From positions 124,001-188,000 of the forward strand of contig JAHEBU010000005.1 in NCBI GenBank assembly GCA_024642115.1: a stretch of 64,000 nt of DNA. Direction: 5' to 3'. Shown here one piece after another: positions 54,236 to 62,219 of this stretch. This stretch comes from Marivivens sp. GTDB taxonomy: Bacteria > Pseudomonadota > Alphaproteobacteria > Rhodobacterales > Rhodobacteraceae. A program made the position numbers and the translations under genes. Position 1 is the stretch's first letter. Every line of letters starts with the position of its first letter. The notes under the pieces are model-generated. The model had not been told where the DNA came from. It saw only the letters and a list, made by a program, of their open reading frames with translations, and ran no database searches.

Positions 54236-56247
54236 TCCGCGCAAGGACCCTCTGGCTGGTGGCCCTGACCCTGTGGGTCGGGGCGGCGGGGCGCGATGCG
54301 CTGGACCGCTGGATCGATGCAACCGATCTGCCCCCGCTGGCCATTGCCCAGTCGGTCGAGGTGCGCGACCGCAACGGTGATCTGCTGCGGGCCTATACCG
54401 TGGCGGATGGTCGCTGGCGGATGGCGGTGGGTCTGGACGCCGTCGATCCGGGGCTGGTGCGGATGCTGGTCCGCTACGAGGACAAGCGGTATTATGACCA
54501 CCACGGCGTTGACCTGTGGGCTATGGCCCGCGCCTTGGGTCAGGCGGCGCGCAGCGGGCATGTGGTGTCGGGCGGATCAACCCTGACCATGCAGGTCGCC
54601 CGGATTCTCGAGGATGGTGGCACGGGGAGCTGGGCGGGCAAGTTGCGGCAGGTCCGCTTGGCGCTGGCGCTCGAGCGGCGGCTGACCAAGGATCAGATCC
54701 TGGCACTGTATCTGAACCGCGCTCCCTATGGCGGCAATATCGAAGGGATCAGGGCTGCCTCGCTTGCCTATTTCGGGAAACCACCGGGGCGGCTGACCCC
54801 CGCGCAGGCCGCCCTGTTGGTCGCCCTGCCGCAATCGCCCGAGGTGCGCCGGCCCGACCGTGACCCGACTGCGGCGCAGTCTGCCCGCAATGCCGTGCTG
54901 GCCCGGATGCAGGGGGCGGGTGTGCTGGATGCCCCGACTGTCACCGCCGCCCTGACCGAACCTGTCCCGCAGCGCCGCCGCGAAGTGCCGCAACTGGCCG
55001 CACATCTGGTCGACCGGGCCAAGGCCTTGGGCGTGACCGATACGACGCTGGATGCGGGCCTTCAGGCGCGGCTCGAGGCGTTGGCCGCGCAGGCCACTGC
55101 CGGGCGGACCGACCGGGTGCAGGTGGCGATGATCGTGGCCGATCACCAGACGGGCGAAATCCTCGCTTCGGTCGGGTCGGCGGGGTATCGCGCCGATGCG
55201 CGGGCCGGGTTTGTGGACATGACGCGGGCGCTGCGGTCGCCCGGATCGACGTTGAAACCCTTGATTTACGGCCTCGCCTTTGATCAGGGGCTGGTTCATC
55301 CCGAAACACTGATCGCAGACAAGCCGACCGATTTCGCTGGCTACGCCCCACAGAATTTCGATGGGATGTTCCGGGGCGATTTGCGGGTTCGGACCGCGCT
55401 GCAACTGTCGCTGAATATCCCCGCTGTCGCTCTGACCGATGCGATGGGGCCGCAGCACCTGATCTCGGGCCTGCGCCGGGCCGGGGCCAGTCCCGTCGTG
55501 CCGGGGGGCAAGCCGGGGCTGGCCGTCGCGCTGGGCGGGGTGGGCCTGACGCTCGAGGATATGGTCCGCCTTTATGCCGGGATCGCCCACGGCGGCACCC
55601 GGGTCGATCTGCGCTGGGACCCGACCCCCACGCCGGGGTTTCAGCCGACCCGGATCACCGGTGATGTCGCCGCGTGGGAGGTGGCCGATATCCTGTTGCA
55701 GGTTCCCCGCCCGATTGGCGTGCAGGGAACCGGGATCGCGTTCAAGACCGGCACGTCCTATGGCAACCGCGACGCCTGGGCCATCGGGTTTGACGGGCGG
55801 CATGTGGTGGGCGTCTGGATGGGCCGGGCGGACGGGACGCCGGTGCCGGGAGCGTTTGGCGGCGAGTTGGCCGCGCCTGTGATGTTCGAGGCGTTTCAGC
55901 GGCTGGGACCGGTGACGCCCATCGCGTCGCCGCCGCCTGCGACCTTGCTGTTGCCGACCGCCCAACTGCCCTTGCCGCTTCAGCGGTTCCGCCCGAGGGG
56001 AGAGGTCATTGCGACGCACGGTCCCCGCATCGCCTTTCCCCCCGATGGGGCAATTCTGGAAGATGGGGTTTTGGTGGCCAAGGTCGCCGATGGCGTCGCG
56101 CCGTTCACATGGCTGGCCAATGGCGCCCCCGTGGCCACCAGCCGCACCCGGCAGGTGGACCTGCCCGATCTGGGGCGCGGCTTTTCCGCTTTGACCGTCA
56201 TAGACGCCACGGGCCAATCGGCGGGGGCGCGGATCGAGGTCAGGTAG
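54232..56247 (+). CDS. pbpC: Penicillin-binding protein 1C (PbpC)
   Basis: The 671-residue protein has one N-terminal membrane helix and a glycosyltransferase-51 domain (about 40-210; EDKRYYDHHGVD with the catalytic Glu, GGSTLTMQVAR and NRAPYGGNIEGI). A transpeptidase domain follows with STLK (Ser339), SLNIPA and KTGTSYG, then a C-terminal BiPBP_C domain (about 590-671). It polymerises and cross-links murein. The start overlaps the alpha-2-macroglobulin stop by four bases, a pairing conserved in many proteobacteria. Confidence 0.95.
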   Translation: MIRARTLWLVALTLWVGAAGRDALDRWIDATDLPPLAIAQSVEVRDRNGDLLRAYTVADGRWRMAVGLDAVDPGLVRMLVRYEDKRYYDHHGVDLWAMARALGQAARSGHVVSGGSTLTMQVARILEDGGTGSWAGKLRQVRLALALERRLTKDQILALYLNRAPYGGNIEGIRAASLAYFGKPPGRLTPAQAALLVALPQSPEVRRPDRDPTAAQSARNAVLARMQGAGVLDAPTVTAALTEPVPQRRREVPQLAAHLVDRAKALGVTDTTLDAGLQARLEALAAQATAGRTDRVQVAMIVADHQTGEILASVGSAGYRADARAGFVDMTRALRSPGSTLKPLIYGLAFDQGLVHPETLIADKPTDFAGYAPQNFDGMFRGDLRVRTALQLSLNIPAVALTDAMGPQHLISGLRRAGASPVVPGGKPGLAVALGGVGLTLEDMVRLYAGIAHGGTRVDLRWDPTPTPGFQPTRITGDVAAWEVADILLQVPRPIGVQGTGIAFKTGTSYGNRDAWAIGFDGRHVVGVWMGRADGTPVPGAFGGELAAPVMFEAFQRLGPVTPIASPPPATLLLPTAQLPLPLQRFRPRGEVIATHGPRIAFPPDGAILEDGVLVAKVADGVAPFTWLANGAPVATSRTRQVDLPDLGRGFSALTVIDATGQSAGARIEVR

Positions 56248-56250
56248 GCG

Positions 56251-56271
56251 CGTGTTTTCTGCGAAAACACG
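56251..56271 (+). terminator. Perfect hairpin after pbpC
   Basis: CGTGTTTTC-TGC-GAAAACACG is a perfect nine-base-pair stem starting three bases after the pbpC stop. No T-run follows. It lies between the converging pbpC and thiolase genes and probably ends transcription. Confidence 0.45.
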
Positions 56272-56334
56272 GCTGCCTCCGGCGGGAGTTGTTATTGCAA
56301 GGTGAACAGGCGAGGCTGCATGAGATGGTGGAGC

Positions 56335-57510
56335 CTAGAGCCGTTCGATAGCCAGCGCGATGCCTTGCCCGCCGCCGATACACATGGTGATCAGCGCCCG
56401 TTTGCCACCGCAGCGGTCGAGTTCATACATCGCCTTGATCGTGATGATCGCCCCTGTGGCCCCCACCGGATGCCCCAGCGCAATCGCCCCGCCGTTCGGG
56501 TTCACACGGGCGGGGTCGAAGTGAAGTTCCTTGGAGACGGCAAGCGCCTGCGAGGCAAAAGCCTCGTTCGATTCGACCACATCGAAATCGCTGGCCTTCA
56601 GCCCGGTGCGGGCAAGCAGGGCCTGAACGGCGGGAACGGGGCCGATCCCCATGACCTCGGGCCGGACCCCGGCATGGGCGTAGCCGAGGATGCGAAAGCG
56701 CGGGGTCAGCCCTGCCTTTTCCGCCGCGTCGGCCCGGGCCAGCACCAGTGCCGCCGCCCCGTCGTTGATCCCGCTGGCGTTGCCTGCCGTCACCGTGCCG
56801 TCCTTTTGGAACGCCGGGCGCAGACCAGCCAAAGCCTCGGCCGTGGTTGCCTTGGGGTGTTCGTCGGTGACGAAATCGACCATGTCCCGTTTGACGCGCA
56901 CCGGGACCGGCACGATCTGGTCGGCAAAGCGCCCTTCGGCCATCGCCACTGCCGCCCGCTGCTGGCTGAGCAGCGCAAAGGCATCCTGATCGGCGCGGCT
57001 GATGCCGTGTTCGCGCGCCACGTTTTCTGCCGTCACCCCCATGTGCCCGGTGCCAAAGGGGCAGTTGAGCGCCCCCAGCATCATGTCGAGGCTGCGGATA
57101 TCGCCCATCTTGGCCCCCCAACGGGCGTCAGGCAGGATGAAGGGGGAGCGCGACATGTTCTCGGCCCCGCCTGCCAGCCCGAATTCCGCATCCCCCAGCA
57201 TCAGCGATTGCGCGACCGAGATGATCGCCTGCACCCCCGACCCGCAGAGCCGGTTGACGTTCATCGCGGGCGTGGTTTCGGGGATGCCTGCGCCCATCGC
57301 GCCGACCCGGCTGACATACATGTCCTTGGGTTCGGTGTTGATGACGTGGCCAAAGGCGACATGTCCGATCTGCGCCGGGGCCACACCGGACCGGTCGAGC
57401 GCTGCCTTCGCCACGATGGTTGCCAGTTCGGTCGGCGGTGTTCCGGCAAGTGATCCGCCAAAGCTGCCGATGGCGGTCCGTGCGCCGCCAAGGATGACGA
57501 TATCGGTCAT
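56335..57510 (-). CDS. Acetyl-CoA acetyltransferase (thiolase)
   Basis: I start it at 57510 (MTDIVILGGARTAIGSFGG) behind AAAGGGAG. The 391-residue enzyme has the thiolase residues NRLCGSG (Cys89), GGAIALGHPVGATG (active His) and CIGGGQG (second Cys). The family condenses or cleaves acetyl-CoA units. A role in acetoacetyl-CoA or beta-oxidation metabolism is likely, but the chain-length preference cannot be read from the sequence. It diverges from kbl-tdh. Confidence 0.93.
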   Translation of the reverse strand: MTDIVILGGARTAIGSFGGSLAGTPPTELATIVAKAALDRSGVAPAQIGHVAFGHVINTEPKDMYVSRVGAMGAGIPETTPAMNVNRLCGSGVQAIISVAQSLMLGDAEFGLAGGAENMSRSPFILPDARWGAKMGDIRSLDMMLGALNCPFGTGHMGVTAENVAREHGISRADQDAFALLSQQRAAVAMAEGRFADQIVPVPVRVKRDMVDFVTDEHPKATTAEALAGLRPAFQKDGTVTAGNASGINDGAAALVLARADAAEKAGLTPRFRILGYAHAGVRPEVMGIGPVPAVQALLARTGLKASDFDVVESNEAFASQALAVSKELHFDPARVNPNGGAIALGHPVGATGAIITIKAMYELDRCGGKRALITMCIGGGQGIALAIERL

Positions 57511-57628
57511 GGAATGCTCCCTTTGATTTGGGCTGACCGTAATCGGAGCAGTCGTGGACGTCATGCAGAACGTGGGGTCATTGGGTTTGCTGAGCCGGTG
57601 TGCCAGACTGCGACCGAACCTGTCGCCT

Positions 57629-57649
57629 TTGACACAGGCAAGTGCCTGT
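57629..57649 (+). promoter_or_regulatory. Candidate operator overlapping a -35 box upstream of kbl
   Basis: TTGACA (57629-57634) overlaps a perfect dyad ACAGGCA-AG-TGCCTGT (57634-57649), 36 bases before the kbl ATG. The dyad is where a regulator of threonine degradation (for example an Lrp-type protein) might bind. I see no convincing -10 box. Confidence 0.4.
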
Positions 57650-57685
57650 CACGAGCCGACAAAGGACCAAAGCGGAGGCTGACCC

Positions 57686-58870
57686 ATGAGCCGATTCCTG
57701 ACCGACATCGAAACCCGCCTGTCCGAGATCCGGGCCGAGGGGCTGTGGAAAACCGAGCGCGAGATCACCTCGCCCCAAGGCGGCCATGTGAGCGTGGGCG
57801 GGCGGCAGGTCATCAACCTGTGCGCCAACAATTACCTGGGGCTGGCGGATCATCCGGCGCTGATCGCGGCGGCACAAAAGGCGCTGAACCAACAGGGATA
57901 CGGCATGGCGTCCGTCCGGTTCATCTGCGGGACGCAGGACCTGCACCGGGAGTTGGAGCGGCGACTGGCCGCGTTCCTGGGCCATGACGACAGCATCCTG
58001 TTCGCCGCCTGTTTCGATGCCAATGGGGCGCTGTTCGAGCCGTTGCTCGGCCCCGAGGATGCGATCATTTCGGACGCCCTGAACCATGCGTCGATCATCG
58101 ATGGCATCCGGCTGTGCAAGGCCAAGAGGTACCGCTTTGCCAACAGCGACATGGACGATCTTGAGGCTCAGTTGAAACAGGCCCGCGCCGACGGGGCGCG
58201 GCATATCATGATCGCCACAGATGGCGTGTTCAGCATGGACGGGTATCTGGCGAACCTGCCTGACATTCGGGCGCTGGCGGATCGCTATGACGCGCTGGTC
58301 ATGGTGGATGACTGTCACGCGACCGGCTTCATGGGGCCAAAGGGGGCGGGGACGCCTGCCCATTTCGGGATCAAGGCCGACGTGATGACCGGCACGCTGG
58401 GCAAGGCGCTGGGCGGGGCCATCGGCGGCTATATCGCTGGGCCGCAGGCGGTGGTGGACCTGCTGCGGCAACGCGCCCGGCCCTATCTGTTTTCCAATGC
58501 CCTGCCGCCTGCTGTTGTCGCGGCATCCCTGACCGCGCTTGATCTGGTCGAGGCGGGGGACGATCTGCGGGCGCAGCTTTTTGCCAACGCGGGACATTGG
58601 CGGGCGGGGCTGAAAGGCGCAGGCTTTGACCTGCTGGAGGGTGAGCATCCAATCATTCCGGTCATGCTGTATGAGGCGCCCAAGGCGCAGGCGATGGCCG
58701 CGCGGTTGTTCGAGCTTGGCGTTTATGTGTCGGGCTTTTTCTTTCCGGTCGTACCCAAGGGGAGGGCCCGGATCAGGACACAGATGAACGCGGCGCTGAC
58801 CACGGCGGATTTGGACACGGCGCTGGCGGCCTTTGCGCAGGCGGGCCGGGATACGGGGGTGTTGAAGTGA
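57686..58870 (+). CDS. kbl: Glycine C-acetyltransferase (2-amino-3-ketobutyrate CoA ligase)
   Basis: This 394-residue PLP enzyme has the alpha-oxoamine synthase motifs [40 protein letters not shown] and the lysine motif [14 protein letters not shown]. It splits 2-amino-3-ketobutyrate with CoA into glycine and acetyl-CoA, the second step after Tdh. GGAGG precedes the start. The stop overlaps the tdh GTG by four bases (GTGA), coupling the two. Confidence 0.95.
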   Translation: MSRFLTDIETRLSEIRAEGLWKTEREITSPQGGHVSVGGRQVINLCANNYLGLADHPALIAAAQKALNQQGYGMASVRFICGTQDLHRELERRLAAFLGHDDSILFAACFDANGALFEPLLGPEDAIISDALNHASIIDGIRLCKAKRYRFANSDMDDLEAQLKQARADGARHIMIATDGVFSMDGYLANLPDIRALADRYDALVMVDDCHATGFMGPKGAGTPAHFGIKADVMTGTLGKALGGAIGGYIAGPQAVVDLLRQRARPYLFSNALPPAVVAASLTALDLVEAGDDLRAQLFANAGHWRAGLKGAGFDLLEGEHPIIPVMLYEAPKAQAMAARLFELGVYVSGFFFPVVPKGRARIRTQMNAALTTADLDTALAAFAQAGRDTGVLK

Positions 58871-59904
58871 CCAATCAGATGAAGGCACTGGAGAAATCAA
58901 AGCCGGAGGTCGGCCTGTGGATGACCCGCGCCCCGGTGCCCAAGATCGGTCCCGACGACGTGCTGATCCGGGTCAGGAAAACCGGGATTTGCGGAACGGA
59001 CATTCATATCTGGAATTGGGACGCCTGGGCCGCCGGGACCGTCCCTGTGCCGATGATCACGGGGCACGAATTCGCGGGCGAGATTGTCGAGTTGGGCCGC
59101 AACGTCGAAGGGTTGGAGATTGGCCAGCGGTGCAGCGGCGAAGGCCATCTGATCGGCAAGAAATCCCGCCAAAGCCGGGCGGGCAAGTTCCACCTTGACC
59201 CCGGTACACGGGGGATCGGGGTGAACGAACAAGGGGCCTTTGCCGAATTCCTGCGCCTGCCAGCCTTCAACGTGGTCCCCTTGCCTGATGCAATTGACGA
59301 CGAGATCGGCGCGATCCTTGATCCGCTGGGCAATGCCGTTCACACCGCCCTGTCGTTCGACCTGATTGGCGAGGATGTGCTGATCACCGGGGCTGGGCCG
59401 ATTGGCATCATGGCCGCCGCCGTCGTGCGCCACGTGGGCGCGCGGCATGTGGTCATCACGGATATCAATCAGGATCGGCTGGATCTGGCCGCGCGGGTGA
59501 CGGATGTGGTGCCGGTCAATGTAGGCCATCAGGACCTGAAGGAGGTCATGAGCGGCCTCAAGATGAAGGAAGGCTTTGACGTTGGCCTTGAAATGTCGGG
59601 CAACCAGCGGGCGCTGGACCAGATGGTCGAAAATCTGGTGATGGGGGGGCGCATCGCCCTGCTGGGCATCCCGCCGGGCAAATCCCCGGTCGATTGGTCG
59701 CGCATCGTGTTCAAGGCGATCACCATCAAGGGCGTCTATGGCCGCGAGATTTTCGAGACCTGGTACAAGATGATTGCCATGCTGGAAAACGGGCTGGACG
59801 TCCGCAAGGTCATCACCCACCGGTTCAAGGTGGACGACTTCCGCGAGGGATTCGGCGCGATGCTGTCGGGGTCGTCGGGCAAGGTCGTGCTGGACTGGAC
59901 CTGA
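58867..59904 (+). CDS. tdh: L-threonine 3-dehydrogenase lacking the structural-zinc cysteines
   Basis: The 345-residue enzyme starts at GTG (58867), giving [18 protein letters not shown]. It oxidises threonine to 2-amino-3-ketobutyrate for Kbl. The catalytic zinc ligands are kept (GICGTD Cys, GHEF His/Glu), as are the Rossmann motif [10 protein letters not shown] and the EMSGN segment. The lobe that carries four structural-zinc cysteines in E. coli Tdh (CGHCRNCRGG...C) reads [16 protein letters not shown], so all four are missing. The rest of the protein matches Tdh closely, so activity is expected without the second zinc. Confidence 0.93.
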   Translation: MTNQMKALEKSKPEVGLWMTRAPVPKIGPDDVLIRVRKTGICGTDIHIWNWDAWAAGTVPVPMITGHEFAGEIVELGRNVEGLEIGQRCSGEGHLIGKKSRQSRAGKFHLDPGTRGIGVNEQGAFAEFLRLPAFNVVPLPDAIDDEIGAILDPLGNAVHTALSFDLIGEDVLITGAGPIGIMAAAVVRHVGARHVVITDINQDRLDLAARVTDVVPVNVGHQDLKEVMSGLKMKEGFDVGLEMSGNQRALDQMVENLVMGGRIALLGIPPGKSPVDWSRIVFKAITIKGVYGREIFETWYKMIAMLENGLDVRKVITHRFKVDDFREGFGAMLSGSSGKVVLDWT

Positions 59905-59966
59905 AACGCGCTGGACGTTTGCGTGCATTTGCAGCATCGGTGCCGCCAGACAGCCCGAGGAACCCT

Positions 59967-61073
59967 GTGGACAAGCCCAACCCAACCAGACTGTTCGTTT
60001 CGGGCGTTCTCAGCTTTGTGCTGATGGGGGCCTTGCCGGGGCTATACGGTGTATCGCTGCCGCTGTACCGCCGCCTGTTCGATCTTGAGCCGGGGCAGGG
60101 CGGGGCCTTGCTGGCCGCCAATGCGATCGGTGCGTTCCTTGCCGTTCTTGCCGGGGTGTTCGGCCTTCCCGGTGTGACCGCGCGCACCTCGCTGGGGTTG
60201 ATGGCGATAGGGGCGGGGCTGATGACGATTCAGGCCAACTGGCCCCTCACGCTGATGGCGACGCTGGTTCTGGGGATGGGTTTTGGCATGGCCGGCGCGG
60301 TGTTCAACCGCCGTTTCCTGGCGGAATTCGGCGGCCGGGGGCCAGGTATGGTCGGCCTGCTGAACGCCACATTCGGAATCGGCGCGATCGCGTCGCCGAT
60401 CCTGTTCGTCTTGGCGGGCGGGTCGCCGCAACTGATCTTTGCGGCGATTGCGGTGCTGTCGGCGCTGACGATTCTGGTGATCCAGCCATCGGGCCATCGG
60501 GCCGCCGCCCAGCCTGGGCCTGGCATCTGGACCCGGCGTGAAGCGACGATCCTGCTGCTGTTGTTCGTCGCGGCCCCTCTCGAGGCTGGGTTGAGCGGCT
60601 TTGGCCCGTCGGCCCTGATCGCCCGCGGCACCGACGAGGTGGCCGCAGCGGGCTTTACCTCGGGCTTTTTCGCGGCCTTCCTGTTGGGGCGGCTCTCATT
60701 GGTCTGGCTCACCCGCTGGTTCGATCCGGCGCATCTGTTCCTTGGGTCGCTGGCCGGGGTGTCCCTGTGCAGCCTGTTCGCCATGGCCGGGACCGGGTCC
60801 ATCGGGTTCGTCCTGTCGGGGGCACCGGTGGGCATGATGTTTCCGACTTTTTTCATCTGGGCGTCGAACCGACTGGGGCGGGATGCCTCTGTCGCCTCGG
60901 CTATCCTTGCGGCGGGGTTGTCGGGCGGGGCTGTCGGGCCCCTGCTGCTGGGGCCGATCCTGTCGTCGGCCGGGTTGGGCGGATTGTTCGTGGTCATGGC
61001 GGTTCTGGGCGTGGCGGTGACGCTGGTCACCTTGATCGCCCTGCTGTACGCGCCAAGGCCCGATCTGGCCTGA
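59967..61073 (+). CDS. MFS transporter
   Basis: I start it at the GTG at 59967 (VDKPNPTRLFVSGVLSFVLMG), with GAGG eight bases before; the longer ATG start lies inside tdh. The 368-residue protein has about 11-12 membrane helices in two halves (GLLNATFGIGAIASP and SGAPVGMMFPTFFIWASN are typical of sugar/fucose-type MFS members). Substrate unknown. It lies 62 bases after tdh and may be co-transcribed with it. Confidence 0.85.
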   Translation: MDKPNPTRLFVSGVLSFVLMGALPGLYGVSLPLYRRLFDLEPGQGGALLAANAIGAFLAVLAGVFGLPGVTARTSLGLMAIGAGLMTIQANWPLTLMATLVLGMGFGMAGAVFNRRFLAEFGGRGPGMVGLLNATFGIGAIASPILFVLAGGSPQLIFAAIAVLSALTILVIQPSGHRAAAQPGPGIWTRREATILLLLFVAAPLEAGLSGFGPSALIARGTDEVAAAGFTSGFFAAFLLGRLSLVWLTRWFDPAHLFLGSLAGVSLCSLFAMAGTGSIGFVLSGAPVGMMFPTFFIWASNRLGRDASVASAILAAGLSGGAVGPLLLGPILSSAGLGGLFVVMAVLGVAVTLVTLIALLYAPRPDLA

Positions 61074-61207
61074 GTCTGTCGCGGCCACACGGGTTGACGT
61101 TGTACCTGCGCCTGTCAAACTGAGGCAGAGGTCCGAACGGGGGGCAAGGTGGAACGGTTGGGTCTGGATCAGGGTCGCAGGGGTGCGGCCGTGCCTGAGG
61201 GTCGGGC

Positions 61208-61489
61208 ATGATCGGCACCTATCCGATCATTCTGGTCCTGCAACTGGTCCTGTTCGCGGGCTGGGTGTTCGAGGCGTTTCGCGTGCTGTTCCATCTGCGC
61301 CGTCGCGCAGAGGCCCGGACAGGGCGTTTCCTGAACGGCCCTTTCACGTTCCTGGCCGTCGCCCGCGACTGGATGACCGACCCCGAGCAGGCCCAGCGCC
61401 GCCGGCAGTTCTATCTGTTTACGGCAGCGCTGGTCGTTGTGACGATCGGAACCGCCCTGATGGACCGCACGCCGCCAGTCGCACGGTAG
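61208..61489 (+). CDS. Small membrane protein
   Basis: The 93-residue product has two membrane helices (about 5-26 and 66-86) separated by a basic cytoplasmic segment (FHLRRRAEARTGR). AGGG lies about ten bases upstream of the ATG. No family recognised. It precedes the ABC transporter genes by 73 bases on the same strand. Confidence 0.65.
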   Translation: MIGTYPIILVLQLVLFAGWVFEAFRVLFHLRRRAEARTGRFLNGPFTFLAVARDWMTDPEQAQRRRQFYLFTAALVVVTIGTALMDRTPPVAR

Positions 61490-61562
61490 ACCCTGCACAG
61501 TGACGCGGTCCCTTTCCATCCCCCCTTGTCCGCTCTAGGTCCCGAGGCGAAAGGGGACCCCG

Positions 61563-62219
61563 ATGTTGCTGACCGTCACAGACCTGCGCAAATCCTATCC
61601 GGCCGGGGACAATCCGGTGACGGTCCTGAATGGTGTCGACCTGACGCTTGATGCTGGGCAGAGCCTTGCCCTGACGGGCGAGTCGGGCAGCGGCAAGAGC
61701 ACCCTGTTGCATCTGATCGGCGGGCTGGACCTGCCGGACAGTGGGGCCATCGTCCTGAACGGCGCGGATATCGCCGGACTGGATGACAAGGGCCGTGCTG
61801 CCGTTCGCCGGGGGACCGTGGGCGTGGTGTTCCAGCAATTCAACCTGATCCCGTCCCTTCGCGTGGCCGACAACATCGCGTTTCACGCACGGCTGGCCGG
61901 GCGGCATGATCCGGCCTGGGCCGCCCGGTTGGCCGACCGGATGGGTCTGACCGCGCATTTGGCGAAATTCCCCGAACAACTGTCCGGTGGACAGCAGCAA
62001 CGCGTGGCGCTGGCCCGCACGCTTGCCGCCCGTCCGCAACTGGTGCTGGCGGATGAGCCGACCGGCAATCTGGACGAGGCGACAGCCGCGACGGTCATGG
62101 ATCTAATGCTGGAACTGGTGGCCGAGACGGGTGCAGCCCTGCTGATTGTCACCCATTCCGACAGGGTCGCCGCCCGTCTGGACCGTCGCATCCATCTGGC
62201 CCGGGGGCGGGTAACGTGA
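61563..62219 (+). CDS. LolD/MacB-type ABC transporter ATP-binding protein
   Basis: A 218-residue ATPase with Walker A GESGSGKST, Q-loop VVFQQFNLIP, signature LSGGQQQRVALARTLA, Walker B LVLADEP and the D-loop TGNLDEA, as in LolD/FtsE/MacB proteins. It powers the FtsX-type permease encoded next, whose GTG overlaps the TGA by four bases (GTGA). Confidence 0.93.
   Translation: MLLTVTDLRKSYPAGDNPVTVLNGVDLTLDAGQSLALTGESGSGKSTLLHLIGGLDLPDSGAIVLNGADIAGLDDKGRAAVRRGTVGVVFQQFNLIPSLRVADNIAFHARLAGRHDPAWAARLADRMGLTAHLAKFPEQLSGGQQQRVALARTLAARPQLVLADEPTGNLDEATAATVMDLMLELVAETGAALLIVTHSDRVAARLDRRIHLARGRVT

Noticed and set aside
57578-58900. A 440-codon minus-strand frame opposite kbl
   Set aside because: It is antisense to a complete PLP enzyme, and its product is Arg/Gln/His-rich without domains.
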